Source: Gymnorhina tibicen (lineage: Eukaryota > Chordata > Aves > Passeriformes > Artamidae). From it: a stretch of 64,000 nt of DNA. Made by a program: the position numbers and the translations under genes. The stretch is from assembly GCA_013399875.1 (NCBI GenBank), contig VXAZ01001749.1, positions 157,429 to 221,428 on the forward strand, in the 5' to 3' direction. This document shows positions 1-33,409 of this stretch, piece after piece (the stretch's first letter is position 1; each line of letters opens with the position of its first letter). The notes under the pieces are model-generated. The model saw only the letters and a program-made list of their open reading frames with translations, did not search any database and was not told where the DNA came from.

Positions 1-3000
1 CACCCACATTACTTCTGGGGGCATTTGGAGCATACTTCCTGCAGCAAATTGGCCACCTGCCCCTTCTTACCTCTTGTAGGTTTGGAGCCTGTTATTTGGG
101 GTTCCCTCCAGACGAAACTAAGCTGTAAGATGCGGTCTTGTGTCTCAGTGATGTCAAACTTGGCTGGTGGGCAAGACTAGAACTAAGTTGGAAATAGTCT
201 TCTGGAAGGTATAGCGTGGACGTGTTAGTACGTCTCCAGTCTTGCTCTGGTGGTCTGCTCTTGGTGTGTACTACTGCTTGCTAGTGTAAACACAGCCTCA
301 GAAACCAAGATTTCTTTGTGAAAAGACACAGTTAAGAGCCTGTCAGGTGCTCTAGGACAAGCTAGATAACAAAAAATCCATGCAGGAAAGAGTTGCTGTG
401 TGTGCTCATTTAGAGTTAGGTTTTAGGAAATACTAGGTAATCCAGTCAGTCTGCAGATGAAAGAATTAACAAGCAAAGAAAATACCAGTTGTTTCAGAGC
501 TGCGGGGATGAAACAACTGAGTCTGAGTCCTTTTTGGGCAGAGAATCCCTGCAGGGTGGACATGTTATGGCTCCTACTTTAAAGTTTGTCTATCAACCAT
601 TAGGAAAAAAAATTTTGGCAACCAGTCTTCAGCTGTTCTCATGGTTGTGGGTTTACTTATTTACTCTTTGCATGTGCTCGGTTCAGGACAGAATATGTTT
701 TTGGGCTTGATGTGACAGAAGATTTCCTTTAAGGGAATTTAGTTCTGCTCTCCTGTTATGATAAAGGGTTGATTTCTGACACTTTTGATTTTCTAGTCAG
801 CTAGTACTTGATCCAGCTTCCAGCAACTTTATGGTGAAAAGGCGTTTCTCTGTATCATGGTAGCCTGCTGGGAGGTGATTCTTTCATGCTGTTGGATCCA
901 GACTTTCGGCAATAAATAGTATTTCAGTACTGGTAACTTAGCATGTTCCTTTCTTGCACCAGTAACCCAGGAATTCCCAGCATAACATATTTTTGCTTTA
1001 ATCTTCAGCATAAAGTGAAGATTTAAAGTCCTCCCTGTTGGTCTTGGCCTGTAAATTTAAAACATTCCCCTTTGTACAGAGTCTTTTATAAAGTCATCTG
1101 CTGCTGATGGTTAGTGTAATTCTTTGTGTAACTTGCTATCTGAGGAAAAAAAGGACAATGAAGTCAATATAAAAACCTCTGGTCTCAGACTGGGTTGAGG
1201 CCTGTAAATCCGAAATGAATGCTTGTAGCACTCCTGGGTACAACCTGCTTGAAAATAGGGAGGGATCTACTGTAAGATACGGTTGTTAAAAATGGATGTG
1301 TAATTCACAGGGGTTGCATAATGTGTGGTAGGTAGAGGTCCAATATCCTTTTAAATAGGACCCCTCTCTAGTCAGAAGTATGATGTCTGCAGTTTGCAAC
1401 ATGGAGAGCTTCAAGTGATTCTGGAGTTTGTCTTCATATTGTTTGGGTCTGGACTCATTCTTTAGGTGTTAACAATAACAGGGTGGACTCTAAAGCAGTA
1501 GCAAGACACCCTGGTTGTAGGAGTTAGGATTTAGTCCTGGGGGAGTTGCGATGGGCCTCGGGGCATGACTGCTCATCTTCTGAAAGTGGTGGAAGTTGCC
1601 CCTGCCTTTCAAACAGTGTAGGCTTAGGCTCTGAAATGGTTAATGGTTCAAAGCTGTGCCAGGGGATGTTCAGAGTGGATATTAGGCAGCATTTCTTTAC
1701 CAAGAGAGTGGTCAAACACTAGAACAGGCTTCCGAGAAGTGATTGATGCCCCAAGGCTGTCGTTATTTAAGAGGCATTTAGACAGTGCTGTTAATGACAT
1801 GCTGTAGCTCATGGACAGCCCTGAAGTGGTCAGGCAGTTGGGCTAGATGATCACTGTAGATCCCCTCAAACTGAAAGTCTGTTTACAAGAGCAGAAGGGA
1901 GCAAATGCTGTCTTGTTCCATTTGTTCTTAGACCATGCCTCTTGCTGACAATGCCTCTTTCTTAAGTCAATTCCATTATGTTTCTAGTTTGCTGAAACAA
2001 TTTTATCACATAAGCACAATGAGAAGACTTCGAATTCTTACTGCTAGCTGAAGAAAAGTCTTTCCTTTATATATGTTACAACACTGACAGGAACTGATGT
2101 AAAATTTTGTGTTGGAAGAAGGTGGGGGTACTTTTAAGGTGCTCTCAGTCAACTGTGCAAATTCTGAAAACACTGCAGAAGTACAGGACACATTTACCTC
2201 TTTCCGTCATTTTGAATCCTAGCAGATAAAGCAAATGTTTCTTGTGTGAAACCGAAAATATCAGTGCAATAAAACATGTAATTTGCTCAGTCTTTGGCCT
2301 TCGCCTTGCAGGTAATCTTTTGAACAAGGACTTTAATAATAAGGACTATATTAGTGATTTTTAAAGTGAAGTATTTTGGAGAATTCTTGCCTTAGGGGTG
2401 TGATTGCAACTGCCTTTCTTAAACTGAACCTTTACCTGGGATCCATGTTTGGGCCTGTTTGCCCAAGGCAGTACTCATGCTCCAGGGTAGAACAATATCA
2501 AATAGAACTGAGGAAACATCCCATAGGTGAGTTAATCTTTTTCAGTTGACTGCCTGATCAAGTCACTCATTGACGCAGTTTTTGAAACTGTCATGCTAAC
2601 ATAAGGTCACATGCTTCTTGTTACCTTGCAGAAAATTATTATAGAGTCACCACGTCATCTGGATTACAGTATACTGCACAGAGTTCCCAGAAGGAACTAT
2701 ACCCTAGTCTTCCTGGAAATAAATTAATTCTTAACAGGAGGTGACTTATAAATCGGGCCTGCCAGTGGGGCATTTTGCTACCCCAGTATTTTCCTTAGCA
2801 ACTCTTAATTGGCTGTAACTGCGTCCTTAACATTTTCCAAGACTTCTTAGCAGCCGTGTTGGGAAGTGAGATTTTGTGCACAGCAGGCCTGCGTTGTAGT
2901 TCTTTTTGGTATTCAGGCTGGCTGGCTAGTGTGCTGTCTCTGGGCAAATGCTGCATTAGTCTGACTGGCTCCAGGAAGTGAGCTAGAAAAAGGTGAGAGA

Positions 3001-4210
3001 ACAGTGAGTAGGAAGACGTAGTTTTGCAACTAAGTCCGTGTTGGCTCCGAAAGAGGTGTTGAGGAATTCATTCCCTCCCTTAAAATAAAGCGTTAATGAA
3101 GCCTGGAGGAACAGATGGTCATGAGAACCTGGGATATCACCTCTAGGACAAGGCAAATGTAACAAGTTGTCTGTGTAAATGTGAGGAAAAGTGGAGAAGT
3201 GTCTGGACAAGGGATGTGAAGCTACTGAGACCTGAAATTTGTGCTGGGGGCTACCTCTGACTCCTGGCTTTCAGTGTGCTGCTGGACTGCTGCTAGGTAT
3301 TGTGGCAGACCTTGGACAAATGACCATTAATGTGAGAGGGTGTGATTTTTTTTCCCCTAAAATAAAAGGAACTGGTTTGAAATGAAGTCAACATATTTTG
3401 TCTGTGTTATTCAGCATTGTCTAAGTGCATGAACTTAGAAAATGAGTAGTTTGGACAATAAATGGTATTAAATTGAATAAGTAAATAATGAAAAAAAGGT
3501 TGGTTTTAATTATCATTGCCAAAGAAATTCTTCTAGAGTTTGAAAAACATGCTGCAACGTAGGCCATTAATGCATGACAAAGATTGGGGTTGAACTTGCC
3601 ACATTCTGTGTTGACACCTGCTTGAGTAGTGTTACTATTAATGATAGGTTTCAAAGTAATATTCCCGTGCTTTATGAGGAAAGAGCCAAGTGCTGGTTTC
3701 GACTTACCCATATTTCTTAGTGCCTGTCACCAGCAAGTGATCCTGTGGCCATCTTGGGACTGGGGTGGGCAGCAGTAAAACCATCTTTAGAGCATGGTAA
3801 GAATGAGGCAAGCTCCTGCAATTGTAATGTGCATGACCTGTGCAAGACCTATGCTAAAGTAACATTTTAGCAATGCAAATAGCTTTGAGACTCTTTTGAA
3901 TGCCAAGGATGCGATCTGTTGGCTTGAACCCATAGAGCTTTGAGGGTGGAGCTGTAGCTCACGTGCTGTTCTCTCTGTGCTGAGAGTCATGTGCAATGTT
4001 GAGCAAACACATGTACTGTATCACTGTTATCAACCAGACACTTCTAGAATAACTTGGTTTCATTTTCCTGAAATCTTTACTAATGGATTAATATATGGAA
4101 TCATAAAAGTGAGCATAAAAGACCTGGAGCATAGATCTTGAATGACAGACCATCTCTGTTGAATCACTGATGTTTGCTGATCTCTAACTGCTGGCTTGGT
4201 GTCATTGCAG
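1..4210 (+). other. QRICH1: QRICH1 intron (3' part)
   Basis: I see no coding exon here. The stretch is AT-richer than the rest of the window and ends in the splice acceptor gtcattgcag immediately before the large glutamine-rich QRICH1 exon. The short open frames show no family resemblance and look like chance. The only recognisable element is a CR1 fragment near 1625-1880. The first coding exon(s) of QRICH1, about the first 105 residues including the N-terminal CARD-like region, were not found here and are inferred to lie left of the window. Confidence 0.75.
1625..1880 (+). repeat. CR1 LINE 3' fragment
   Basis: The sequence reads as a degraded CR1 LINE tail in plus orientation. It has 'gttcagagtggatattaggc', then 'agcatttctttaccaagaga', 'aacaggcttccgagaagtga', 'ttaagaggcatttagacag' and 'gggctagatgatcactgtag'. 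These follow the usual order of the avian CR1 3' region (about -250 to the end). The terminal ATTCTATGATTCT-type repeat is not clear, so the 3' end is eroded. It lies in a QRICH1 intron, and its divergence suggests an old insertion. Confidence 0.8.
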
Positions 4211-12996
<8,786 letters not shown>

Positions 12997-15900
12997 GGCA
13001 TCCTTCGTGGCTCAGATGGGGTGGGGCAGGGTGATGGGGGAGGGACAAGCAAAGAGAAATTGTACAGACTTTTACACTAAAGGAGATGCCTAAGTTTTTG
13101 GTTTTTTATTGGTGTAGTTATGAAGCCCTTTTAGGCTTCTTCTCTTTAAAAGAATCTAAAGGAAAACCTACCCATTGTGTATCCTACCCAACACACCAAA
13201 CTGTTGGAACCATTGGAGGCTGCATATCCCCTGCAAGCTGGGAGCTGTGGAAAGCTGCTGGTTGACTCTGGGTTTTTTTTATGATGTAGAAAACAGGAAC
13301 TACAGGATTGGCCTGGTTGGCTGGGGCCTCTGTCTCCTTGGAGCACGTGCAGCCTAGAGGGCACAGAATGATGGATGGACCTGCTCAGCCAGTGGAGGAG
13401 AGGCAGGCATCTTCTTTTCTTGTGCTTGGACGTTAATTTGCTGTTATCTTGGAAGAAAGAGGAGAGAGTGAACTGCAATTATGATTTATACAAAAAAAAA
13501 CAAACCAACAATTTCTATTCAGACCTTTAAGTGACATTTTTAGATGTTAAAAGTACAAACTTTACCACACTCTTCTTTTTTGGCCTAACATTGAGGCCTT
13601 AAACCTTGAGGCTTCTGTGCCTGATGGAATTCTTGTAACATACACTTGTGTATCATATAAAGATACCACCCTGTTTCTCTTATGTATTCTTACTCTAGTT
13701 GTTTATTAAGAATGACGAGCACGTCTTTTCAACATGCCATTGAACAATGTGTCTTTATTTGGGGAAGAGTGAGCTGTGAGGGTGGGGGGTTGTTATACAA
13801 AGATCAGTATGCAAACCGGTTGTTTTCATCCCTGTTCATGCTTTCCAGCTCAACTCTGCTGGATTTCTTTCACTCCTACAATTTATGAAGGTAGAAGGGC
13901 ATAAACTTCTGTTGAAGGACCTGAATGTCTGCTTGCTGATGGAAGCTCAGTGCCAGGCTAGGAACATGGGGTCTGTGAGACCAGATCAGACTGTCCTAAT
14001 GTTCTGTGGCTTTACCCCAGGCAAATCCCCCTCTCTCCGCCTTTTCAAATGCATCACACCAACAGCATGATGAAGGGGTAGTGGAGGGAAAAGGCCTTCC
14101 AGGAGCAGCATATGGCTTACTCCTGCAGTTTAACAGCCTTTTCACAGTTTTTAACATAGCTGTGTAGCTTTTGGCATCGTTCATGATCATAATCCCCAGC
14201 CCTGTAGCCTTGCCTTGCTGCATCTTAAATGGTTGCTGTATTTTATATCATTAACAAATAGTTTGCTCTTTTGAAGCCAGCAGGTAGCCAACTGTGCTTG
14301 AAATGGGAGATCACTTGCCAGGCTTGTTATTTGTGCCACCAGCCTCTTAGATGCAGAGAAATTACTCTGCTTCTTGAACTTGTCTTCCCTGCTTCTCCAC
14401 CTCATATCCCTTCCCTGTTCCAAAATAAACAGATAAATATTTAAATATGTATTACAGTAAAAGAACTTACACTTGTGTGCAGGCAAGCAGCTTTCCTGAA
14501 GCCTCTGTTGTCCAGCACCTGTCTGTGTTGAGAAGGAAGGTCTGCCCTCTCTGTTGGTTGTACAGAGTGTAAATTGATGAGAGTAGCCATAATGTTCCCT
14601 GTCTTTGTGCTTGTGAGCAGTGTTGAGGTGTGCAGCTTAGAGAGACTTCCCAAGCCCCTGATGCTTCATATTGACACTGGTTTCCTGAGGAAGCAGATGT
14701 GCTTGAGTTAGCTGTCAGTATGAGCAGTTTGTTCCCTCTATAGGACTCTGTGCTCAGATAAGTAAGTGCAGAGAGGTGAAGTAGCAATGCACTGTTGTTT
14801 TGTTTTAGACTCTTAGCTCAGTGTCTGCCCTCAGAACTAGACCAGAGGAAAACAGCCTGGAATCAGTGCCCAGATCCCAGTGGGTAAGCTGGGAAAATGG
14901 TACCCAGGGTGGGTGTAGTGCTGGCAGCAGGTACTGTCACCTCAGTTTGTCTGCTGGGAGCCAGCAGTTGCCCCCTGGTAGGGTTGCTGTTGGGATCACC
15001 AGTACTGCTTCAGCTGTCAGAAGCCTCTAATCCCTTCACCATATCGTAGTGACTGGAATGTCCATCTTTGGCCCTATATTGTGTCTTTGAGGACAGGGTT
15101 AGGGGCAGGCTCCCACTGTTCCCAGCAACTGCATGTGCCTGGTGCACAGGGTGCCCAACAGGCATGCACAGAGTGGCTTTCCCTTTCTTTTGGGCATCAT
15201 GAGAGCAGAGTTGGAAAGCCTGCTGCCTTGGCTGTCTCCATCAGAAATACAGTGGATATTAAACAGTCTGCCATATATGCACTGTACCAGTTGCTTTACT
15301 GGGCAGCCTTGAGAGCCACCTCTTCTACTAAAAATTGACAGAAGCTGCAATAACTTGACAGAACTTTAGGGCAGTTGCAGGTTGGAGACAAACAGGAACT
15401 TCAGCTGAGCTTTCTGGGGAAACAAAATTCCATGTTACCTTAAAATTCTAGATTGTGCACTTTCCTTACTACCCTTAACTGCAAGATGATCTCAAGTCTT
15501 TGTAGGGGGAAGAGTTCTCCTTGATCTTGGAGGATACTGGTTAAGAACAGGGAAACTTGGCACATGGTGAGCTGTGGAGATCTCCTGATGATTGGTTTTG
15601 TCCTGATGGACTGGAGTGTTTCCATTCCTTTCTCATTGTCCACATGTACATAGGAGAGGATCTGCTGATGCAGAAGTGGACTGCTGCACTGTTCTGTACT
15701 GTCTCATCAGAATGTCCACTGTGTTAACTTCATTCCCTATTTTTAGAGACAATCGATATACTGTGACTTAAGGATTATTTTCCTGGATCTGGCTTCTAGT
15801 CTGTCTCTCTGGAGCTAGTTTAAAAGGTACAGTATTTCTAAAATATAAATACTATGTTCTTTGATAGTGAAGAACATGATCTGCTCCCTTGTAGGGGCTC

Positions 15901-17740
15901 GTAGGAAGACGTGCACAGAGTAGCACAGAAGAGTGCCGTGGCTTAGGGTTGCTATCCACATTCTGGGAAATGTTCCCAGTCAAACATGTAAAATAGCTTT
16001 TTAACACTTTCCTATAACCAGCTTGACCGCTGCTTAAAGGGCATTCCCCCTTGGCTCCGAGAGTGCCAAACTGCTTGTACTGCTCTTGTATGCGTGTATA
16101 TATTGACAGGAAGTGTCCGTGCCCTATGCCTTGTACCAAGACAGGCTGAAAATGCTTCGATATCTAAATAAATAGACCTGAGAAGTCAAGCTAGAGACTG
16201 CGTGTTGTTGATTTTGAGCTGTGCCCATCTTGTCACTGTGGTATGAAAGGAACCATAGAAAGCAGAGACTGACTGTTGTAAAGGACCTCACATTCTGACA
16301 TGAGACTCGTGTTGTCCAAGCTCTTGACATTTAACAGTGTTGCTTTCTTTAGGAAACTTGTAGCCTCTTACACATGTGTCCAGAGCACCATTAGATTTTC
16401 ATTTGCTTTCAAGAGGTCAGGCATTTCCTATTTAGTGGTAACGGCTGAAGCAGCGGAGAGCAGACTAGAGAGTGGTTCTTCACTCCTGTCTAGAGCAGTG
16501 TGTAAAGGGAATGGTCTAAGTAACTTCATAGGGCTCCCATCTGTTGGCTGCCTCACCCGTAGAGGTCTGGACTTCAGAGGGGTCAAAAGGTCTGAAGTAG
16601 TTCCTGAGCTGTTCTGCCTTGGACAATACAAAAAGACTTAAATCTGATCTCTGAATAAGAATCCTCTTCTGCGCTGTAGCTGACAGTCTTGTTCTCAGCT
16701 GCATCAGGGCTACTGTCTGCCTTGGCATACATAGAAGGGATGAGGCCTCAAAATCTCCTATGCTGTGGTAAGAGCAGATCCAGAAACAGAAAAGAGCTCC
16801 CTGAGTGTACAGGAGGTGGAGGACTGCTGCTACTGTAGTTGCTCATACTCTTGCTGGACTGAGTGCTGCTGGACACTGAATGGCTGTGCAGCTGTCCAGC
16901 CAAACCACATTCTTATGAGGTTAATAGTGACTGACTTGGGAGTTAGTGCTTGGACTCCTAAATCACTGTTAAAGTGGGATATCAACTGTCTTCCACCCTC
17001 TATGGGGCTTTTCTCCCCATCTTATTGCTGGAGCTGCTCCTCTAAAATATTACAGGGAATGCACCTTATCCTGATGATTCAGCCTCTTCTGTTTCGCTGG
17101 TGCCAATGCTTAGGAAAGAGCCCTTTTCTGCTTGAACCTCTTCCTACCTTAAGGAACATCTCAATTCTTCCAGAAGTCTTGCTGACATGCTGCCCCCAAA
17201 TCTCTGAAGCGATTGCTGTGTCCCTACTTGTCGGTTCCCTTTGCTGCGTGGCTGAAGCTCTGCTCTTAGCACTGCAGTCACGTTCCCTGTAACCTTGTGC
17301 ATGGCAGCCATGTTTGCCTGCTTCTCCCTTCTCGTTGGAGCTCATCAGAATGGGAAGGCAGATTAAACCCACTTACAGCAGCAATAAACCATGTCTAGAA
17401 GTCGAGGGAACTGCAGGAGAGAATGAGGTGGAGGGGACGTCTCGAAAAGGCAGGGTCCAGTTGCAGCCCAGAGCCTCGCTTGATAATGAGTGTGCAGCCT
17501 ATATGCAAAATACATCTTGTCTGTCCCTCCTGTGTTGACCCAGGTCTAAACAGCACATGTGATTGGCATCCTGCAAAGTGACCTTCAGAACTCTCCAGTA
17601 GCTTTGCCCCGTGAGTAACTCACACTACAAATCATTTTAAAGAGATGCACTCAACTATTTTTTTAATTTAATTTTACTCTTATATTCTCTGCTCTTTGTA
17701 ATCTGCTTGGAAATAAAATGTTTTTCCCTGCAGTCTTTGT
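12997..17740 (+). other. QRICH1: QRICH1 3' untranslated region
   Basis: After the TAA there are about 4.7 kb with no convincing coding exon. Four AATAAA hexamers lie on the plus strand, at 14424, 16167, 17383 and 17712. The last is followed by T/GT-rich sequence (tttttccctgcagtctttgttg), as at a true cleavage site. I infer alternative polyadenylation with the distal site near 17740. A shorter UTR using 14424 or 16167 is possible. The open frames within, such as 16765-17292, have no recognisable family. Confidence 0.6.
17712..17717 (+). terminator. QRICH1: Distal poly(A) signal of QRICH1
   Basis: AATAAA lies in 'ggaaataaaatg', followed within 10-30 bases by a T-rich and GT-rich stretch. It is the last plus-strand AATAAA before the IMPDH2 CpG island. 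Confidence 0.55.
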
Positions 17741-19050
17741 TGTAGTCTGTTTGAGAACCATTAAACTTTGTCTTATGTTTCTGCTGGAACAGAAGCCAAC
17801 ATGCCTGTTTACTGTTGTGCCCGTTTCGTAGTGCAACAGCTCAGATGCGTGTGTGTCTCCCAGGTAGGCTCAGCAAGCCTTTGTTAAGCCTGTTTTTTTA
17901 AAAAATAAGGGTAGAGAGACCTGTTACACTGATCTTGGTCTGGCATGATGCCACCTGTTCTGCTGATCCTGGGACAGGTAATGCTGACTCGAGAGTGCAT
18001 GTCCTTGGCAGGTGGCGCTTTCCGATCTGTGTTCACATTTCCTGGGTCTTACAGCTGGATAATGTGAGTAACATATTTCTTGAAGCTGTTTTCTGGTCTT
18101 TGGACGAGGAGTTAACCTACTGCAGCAGGGAGTTGTAGGCACAGGAGCACTGTTCTTTAGTCCCTGAACTAGTTAGTGTTAGACAGGGGGTTGCCTTGGA
18201 CAGCGTGTTACGGGGAGCAGGTGAGAAGAGATGTGGTTGTCTCATGTCCCTGGTGCTCTGAGGCTGGATCTGGAATGTCACAACAAGCAAGCCAAGAGGA
18301 GGAAGTTCTGTAACCTGCAGTACAGGAACTTTTCCTGATGCCCTAATGGAGCTGCAGGGATGGGAACATCTCATCCTGGAAAAAGCCAACTGCTATGTCC
18401 TGCAAGGCTCATCTGAGGCAGATCTGTGTTTGTGCCTGTTCCTCTCCTCCAGGCACAGTCCTCCCTCCTCCTGCTACTGCTCTTCTCCAAAATCCTCCCT
18501 CCAGCCCCTATCTGTGGCACAGACACGAAGCTGCTACACCGTAATCCCCAGTGTGCAGCTATCCTCTTCACACTGCTTGTTTGTACAGCCTGGCCTGGTG
18601 GCTTTGGGAAGAGGGGGCTAATGCCTAGCTGGGATCACCTTGGATCCTCTCTGGTGAGACTGCTGCCTCTCTCCTTTGTACCTTTCATTACCCTCGAGGT
18701 GCAAGACTTGCCTCGCTCCTGCCTCTTGACTTTCATCCTTTGTGCAGCTCCCTTTGACTTACAAAGTTGCTTTGGATTCTGCTGGTTTGTCCCAGCTCTG
18801 CATCGACCACCGACCCAACAAGCCCATTCTTGTATTCTGAAACTGCAAGAGTACCTGGTGTTGGACTCGGCTCCCAGCCCACAGTCTCTCTGTGCATGTC
18901 ACCATGTCACCCGTAGCTGGGCTTTTCTAGGTGGTCTTCTAGCAGGTGTCACACTGTACTGGTGCCACAAGCTGGTGCCAGCCAAACTAGGGCCCGGCAC
19001 GCAGGGCACTACTGGGCTGTACTGGAGTTCAGCTCTATCCTGTTGCCTCC
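17741..19050. other. Intergenic spacer QRICH1-IMPDH2
   Basis: About 1.3 kb with no coding exon, RNA gene or transposon that I can recognise. A 218-codon frame at 18426-19082 is low-complexity CT-rich sequence without family resemblance. GC content rises sharply after about 19050, where the IMPDH2 promoter begins. Confidence 0.6.
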
Positions 19051-19407
19051 TACCGGTACACGGACCCGGCTGCTCGGCCTGAGCACGGAATAGCTGCGAT
19101 GACCCGATGGCACCGGGCTGAACACGTACGGGCTCGGTGCTGAGAAGCTGCTCGGGAGGCACTGTTGGCGGCTGAGAGCGACACCCGGGCCCGGTGTGAC
19201 CCCGGTACCGCCCGGCACAATGCAGAGCAAGAACCAGGGCTGTGCTCCGCTCTGGGGCCCTCCACGGCGCCAGGGCGCGCTATCGGCGCCGGCCCCTCCC
19301 GGAGTCGCTCTGTCCGCGCCGTCGCGGGGCGGTCACAGCGGGTGCCTCCCGGCGGCCGTCGGGGCGCGCGTGCGCTCGGTGTGGTGGGGTGGGCACGCGG
19401 CGGGGTC
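19051..19407 (+). promoter_or_regulatory. IMPDH2: IMPDH2 CpG-island promoter and 5'UTR
   Basis: Very GC- and CpG-rich sequence without a TATA box immediately precedes the IMPDH2 ATG, and the island continues to about 19950 across exons 1-3. GC-box-like elements occur (for example 'ggggcggtca' near 19325). The start codon sits in a strong context, 'gtcATGGcgg'. The transcription start cannot be fixed from the sequence. Confidence 0.7.
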
Positions 19408-30620
<11,213 letters not shown>

Positions 30621-30825
30621 AGAGATCCGTCTGTGTCTGTCCTTGTGCCACTCAGCCCTGCGCCGCTCCGCGCGGGAGCTGCTCTTGCTGCAGAAGTGCC
30701 ATTATTCTGGGCTGCCTGGAGCTCCCGCTGTCCCTTGGCTGCTTTCTGACCACCCGCGGGGCCCACCTTCCACCTGGGAGCTGTGATCCTGGGCTGGAGC
30801 CTTGCACGTGTTGGCCATGTTTTAC

Positions 30826-30831
30826 AATAAA
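30826..30831 (+). terminator. IMPDH2: Poly(A) signal of IMPDH2
   Basis: AATAAA lies about 205 bases after the IMPDH2 stop codon, followed by GT-rich sequence (gatgtgcagttggtgtc). This gives a compact 3'UTR of roughly 230 bases. Confidence 0.85.
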
Positions 30832-30849
30832 AAATGAAAAGATGTGCAG

Positions 30850-32433
30850 TTGGTGTCAGCCCAGAGCCTCTCTTTCTTCTTTACCTCCCTTGCTTTCCCT
30901 TCCTTGGCTCTGTCCCTTGCTTCCCACACCCTCAGGAGCAGCTGATAACCCCAGGAGGGACTGTGTGCATGTGAAGGGCAACAGGGAGGGGAGAGACAGG
31001 GTGGAGTGGGTAACAAAGTGTGGCTTCTTTAAAAATCCCTCCTGAGAGCAGAAAACAAGGGCTGGGCTGCTGGGCAAGAAAGCAAATAGTTTTACAGGGC
31101 CATTAGCTCCTGCTGGGAGCTGCCAAACCCGGCTGTGGCAGCAGCCAGGATGCTGCAGGACCCCATTCCTGGTTCAGCTGCTGCAATCTCCTTCCCCTAA
31201 ACTTGTTGTAGTTGCCACACCTCCAGGCCCAGTGGTTGCACCCCCTTGGGCTGTTCACTGTGGATTACCTGCCCAGGCTCCACAGAGCAGAAAGTGGGCA
31301 ATGCACTGGGAGGGGCACAAGTTTGTAAAGGAGCTGGTCTGCATTTCTGCAGGCCTGAGCAGTGCAAACCTCCCTGGCTTGGCAGGTTACCTGTGCTTGC
31401 AGTGCCAGGAGACAGAAGTATTTTACACCTGTATCAGTCGTACATGTCCCACATGTCACTCCTCCTGAAGAATATGTGTTTATCATCAGTGGTTTGAGGA
31501 TGTCAAATTTGATTTACACACTAAAACCAGAGCCTTGACTACAACGCCATGGTGTCAGTGTCACACACTCACTAACACACTCATAAGATACTTGTTAAGC
31601 AAAACTACCCTAACCTTGCAGCTGCATCCCCTGCCTTTGCCTGCCAAGGTGGCAGAGCTCGGGGCACGAGGCTTCCATTAGGTACATGTACCCTCTTCCC
31701 CAGGGGTGACATTCCTAACCATGAGCCAGCCAAAGGGGGGACAGGACAGTGACCCTTTCCATGTCCCCTGCCAGAGCTGAGCCTCCCAGGAGAGGGAGGA
31801 CCAACACTGCCCAAGGGACAGGGGTGCTGCAGTAGTAAAAAGCCCCATGGGAGAGCCCAAGCCAGGCCAGCACCACCTGGGGCACACTAGTTGCTGGTGT
31901 TGGCTGTGCTCAGGGAGCTGCTGGTATGTGGCATCCCACCACCATCCATGCTGCCCAGTGCCCAAGGTGAGCACATGCCCCATCAACTTGTTACAGCCTC
32001 ACTGTGTTGTGCATTAATCACCACACAATTTCTTGTACTTCCCATTTACATATATTTTCCTCGTGGAGCCCCAGATGTGCCTGGGGGTTTACAGCTCACC
32101 CCACCAGCCTTCACCCTACCTCAGGGTGAGGCTTCTTTCTGCCAAGGTGTGGGGCATGACCTTGGCAGGGCTGTGGGAGCAGTGCCGCCAGCAAAGCCTT
32201 GTGCTGTGCCCCACAGTCCCCAGCCCAGACAGGGCAGGGAGGCCAAGAAGCCAGGGACTGCAGGGAAGAGCTAAGCCCACGTATCTCACAGCCCTCCTGT
32301 GTGCAGAGCCATCGCCTGGCTGGCAGCTCCACAGTTCAGTCTGGAGTGTTTCTCAGTCGGAAGCAGTGGCTCTCGGGGGCTTCAAGGCAGGCAGGGGAAG
32401 AACCACTCAGCCCATGAGCAGGGCAGGCAGTGC
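30850..32433. other. Convergent spacer IMPDH2-NDUFAF3
   Basis: This region lies between two convergent genes. I see no coding exon. It must contain the NDUFAF3 3'UTR on the minus strand, but no minus-strand AATAAA is present. The nearest hexamer-like candidate is an AATATA variant (plus-strand tatatt near 32051). The rest looks like ordinary unique sequence. Confidence 0.5.
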
Positions 32434-33245
32434 CTACATTCCGTAGGTGCCCCGTGGAGGGATAAGCCCAGCAGCCACCATGCGCCTTTCGTTCATTAGG
32501 AAGTTGAAGGTTGCACATGCATTTGCCTGTGAATAGAAACGGGAGTGAGTGAAGCTCCAGCCCTCAAAAACTCGGCCCTTCCCCACAAGGTACATGACCC
32601 CCTCCCTCCCTTTCAATGGAGTGCTGCCTGTGCTCATCCTTCCTTACCGTGTCCTGCACCTCCACAGCAATCCCGCACTCCCGCATCTGCTTCAGCGTGG
32701 CAGGGTGGAGCCGCTCCACCCTGTCCCCTGTGCCCAGCACCAGGATCTCTGCAACGAGGGCACGACAAGGGTGGGCAGGGCAGCATTCGAGCTGCCTCGG
32801 CCCGGACCTGTCCTTCCTGCAGGGACCAACGGCTCCCTCACAGCCACCCCGACAGGAGCCCGAAGGGGGGGCAGCCCGCGCCCCTCCTGCCCCGCGTACC
32901 TATCTTGGGCTCCAGCAGCCGGAACAGCGACAGGCTCTCGTGCGAAATGTCCCGGTGGGAGCCAACCTGCGGGGATACAGCGGGCGTTGAGGGGGACTGC
33001 CCCCGGTGCGCGGTGGGGACCCGCAGCCACCGCCCCGCCTCCGGGCACTCACGTTCCACTGGAGGATGCTGCGGGGCAGGACGGCGCAGGGTCCCACCAC
33101 GACGTCTCCGCTGATGGTGAAGCCGCGGGTGCTGTAGCCCTCAATGAACATGATGTTGGGGGACTCCGGCTCCAGCACCATCACCCGCGTCCGCTGGTAG
33201 ATCTCATCATCCGCCGGAGTGAGCCGGTGACTCCGGCACGGCGCT
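32434..33245 (-). CDS. NDUFAF3: NDUFAF3, mitochondrial complex I assembly factor 3 (5'-partial)
   Basis: Assembly factor that works with NDUFAF4 on the Q-module of respiratory complex I at the mitochondrial inner membrane. Minus-strand exons in order: 33245-33053, 32966-32900, 32748-32648, 32526-32434. They are phase-consistent, about 150 residues. Landmarks are HRLTPADDEIYQRTRV, FTISGDVVVGPCAVLP, SILQWNVGSHRDIS, LVLGTGDRVERL and the C-terminal ANACATFNFLMNERR. The family is about 184 residues, so about 34 N-terminal residues holding the mitochondrial targeting sequence are missing. They belong to exon 1, which lies in or beside the N gap at 33410-34391; a possible exon-1 donor (gggcag|gtaccg) is visible at about 33371. 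The 33245 acceptor could be shifted 2 bases (agag). The gene is tail-to-tail with IMPDH2, as in mammals. Confidence 0.93.
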
Positions 33246-33409
33246 CTGCGGGGACAGGGAGCAGCTGGGAGACGGGGGGCCCACGGACACCCCCCGGAGA
33301 CCCTACGGCACCCTGCAGGCACCGCCCCCGGTCGCAGGGCAGCCGTGGTGCCGGTTGCCGGTGCCGGTACCTGCCCGCCGCCCGCCCCACCACCGGCACG
33401 AGCCGCCGC

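Noticed and set aside
18426..19082. 218-codon plus-strand frame before IMPDH2
   Set aside because: Low-complexity Leu/Ser/Pro/Cys-rich translation of CT-rich DNA with no recognisable domain.
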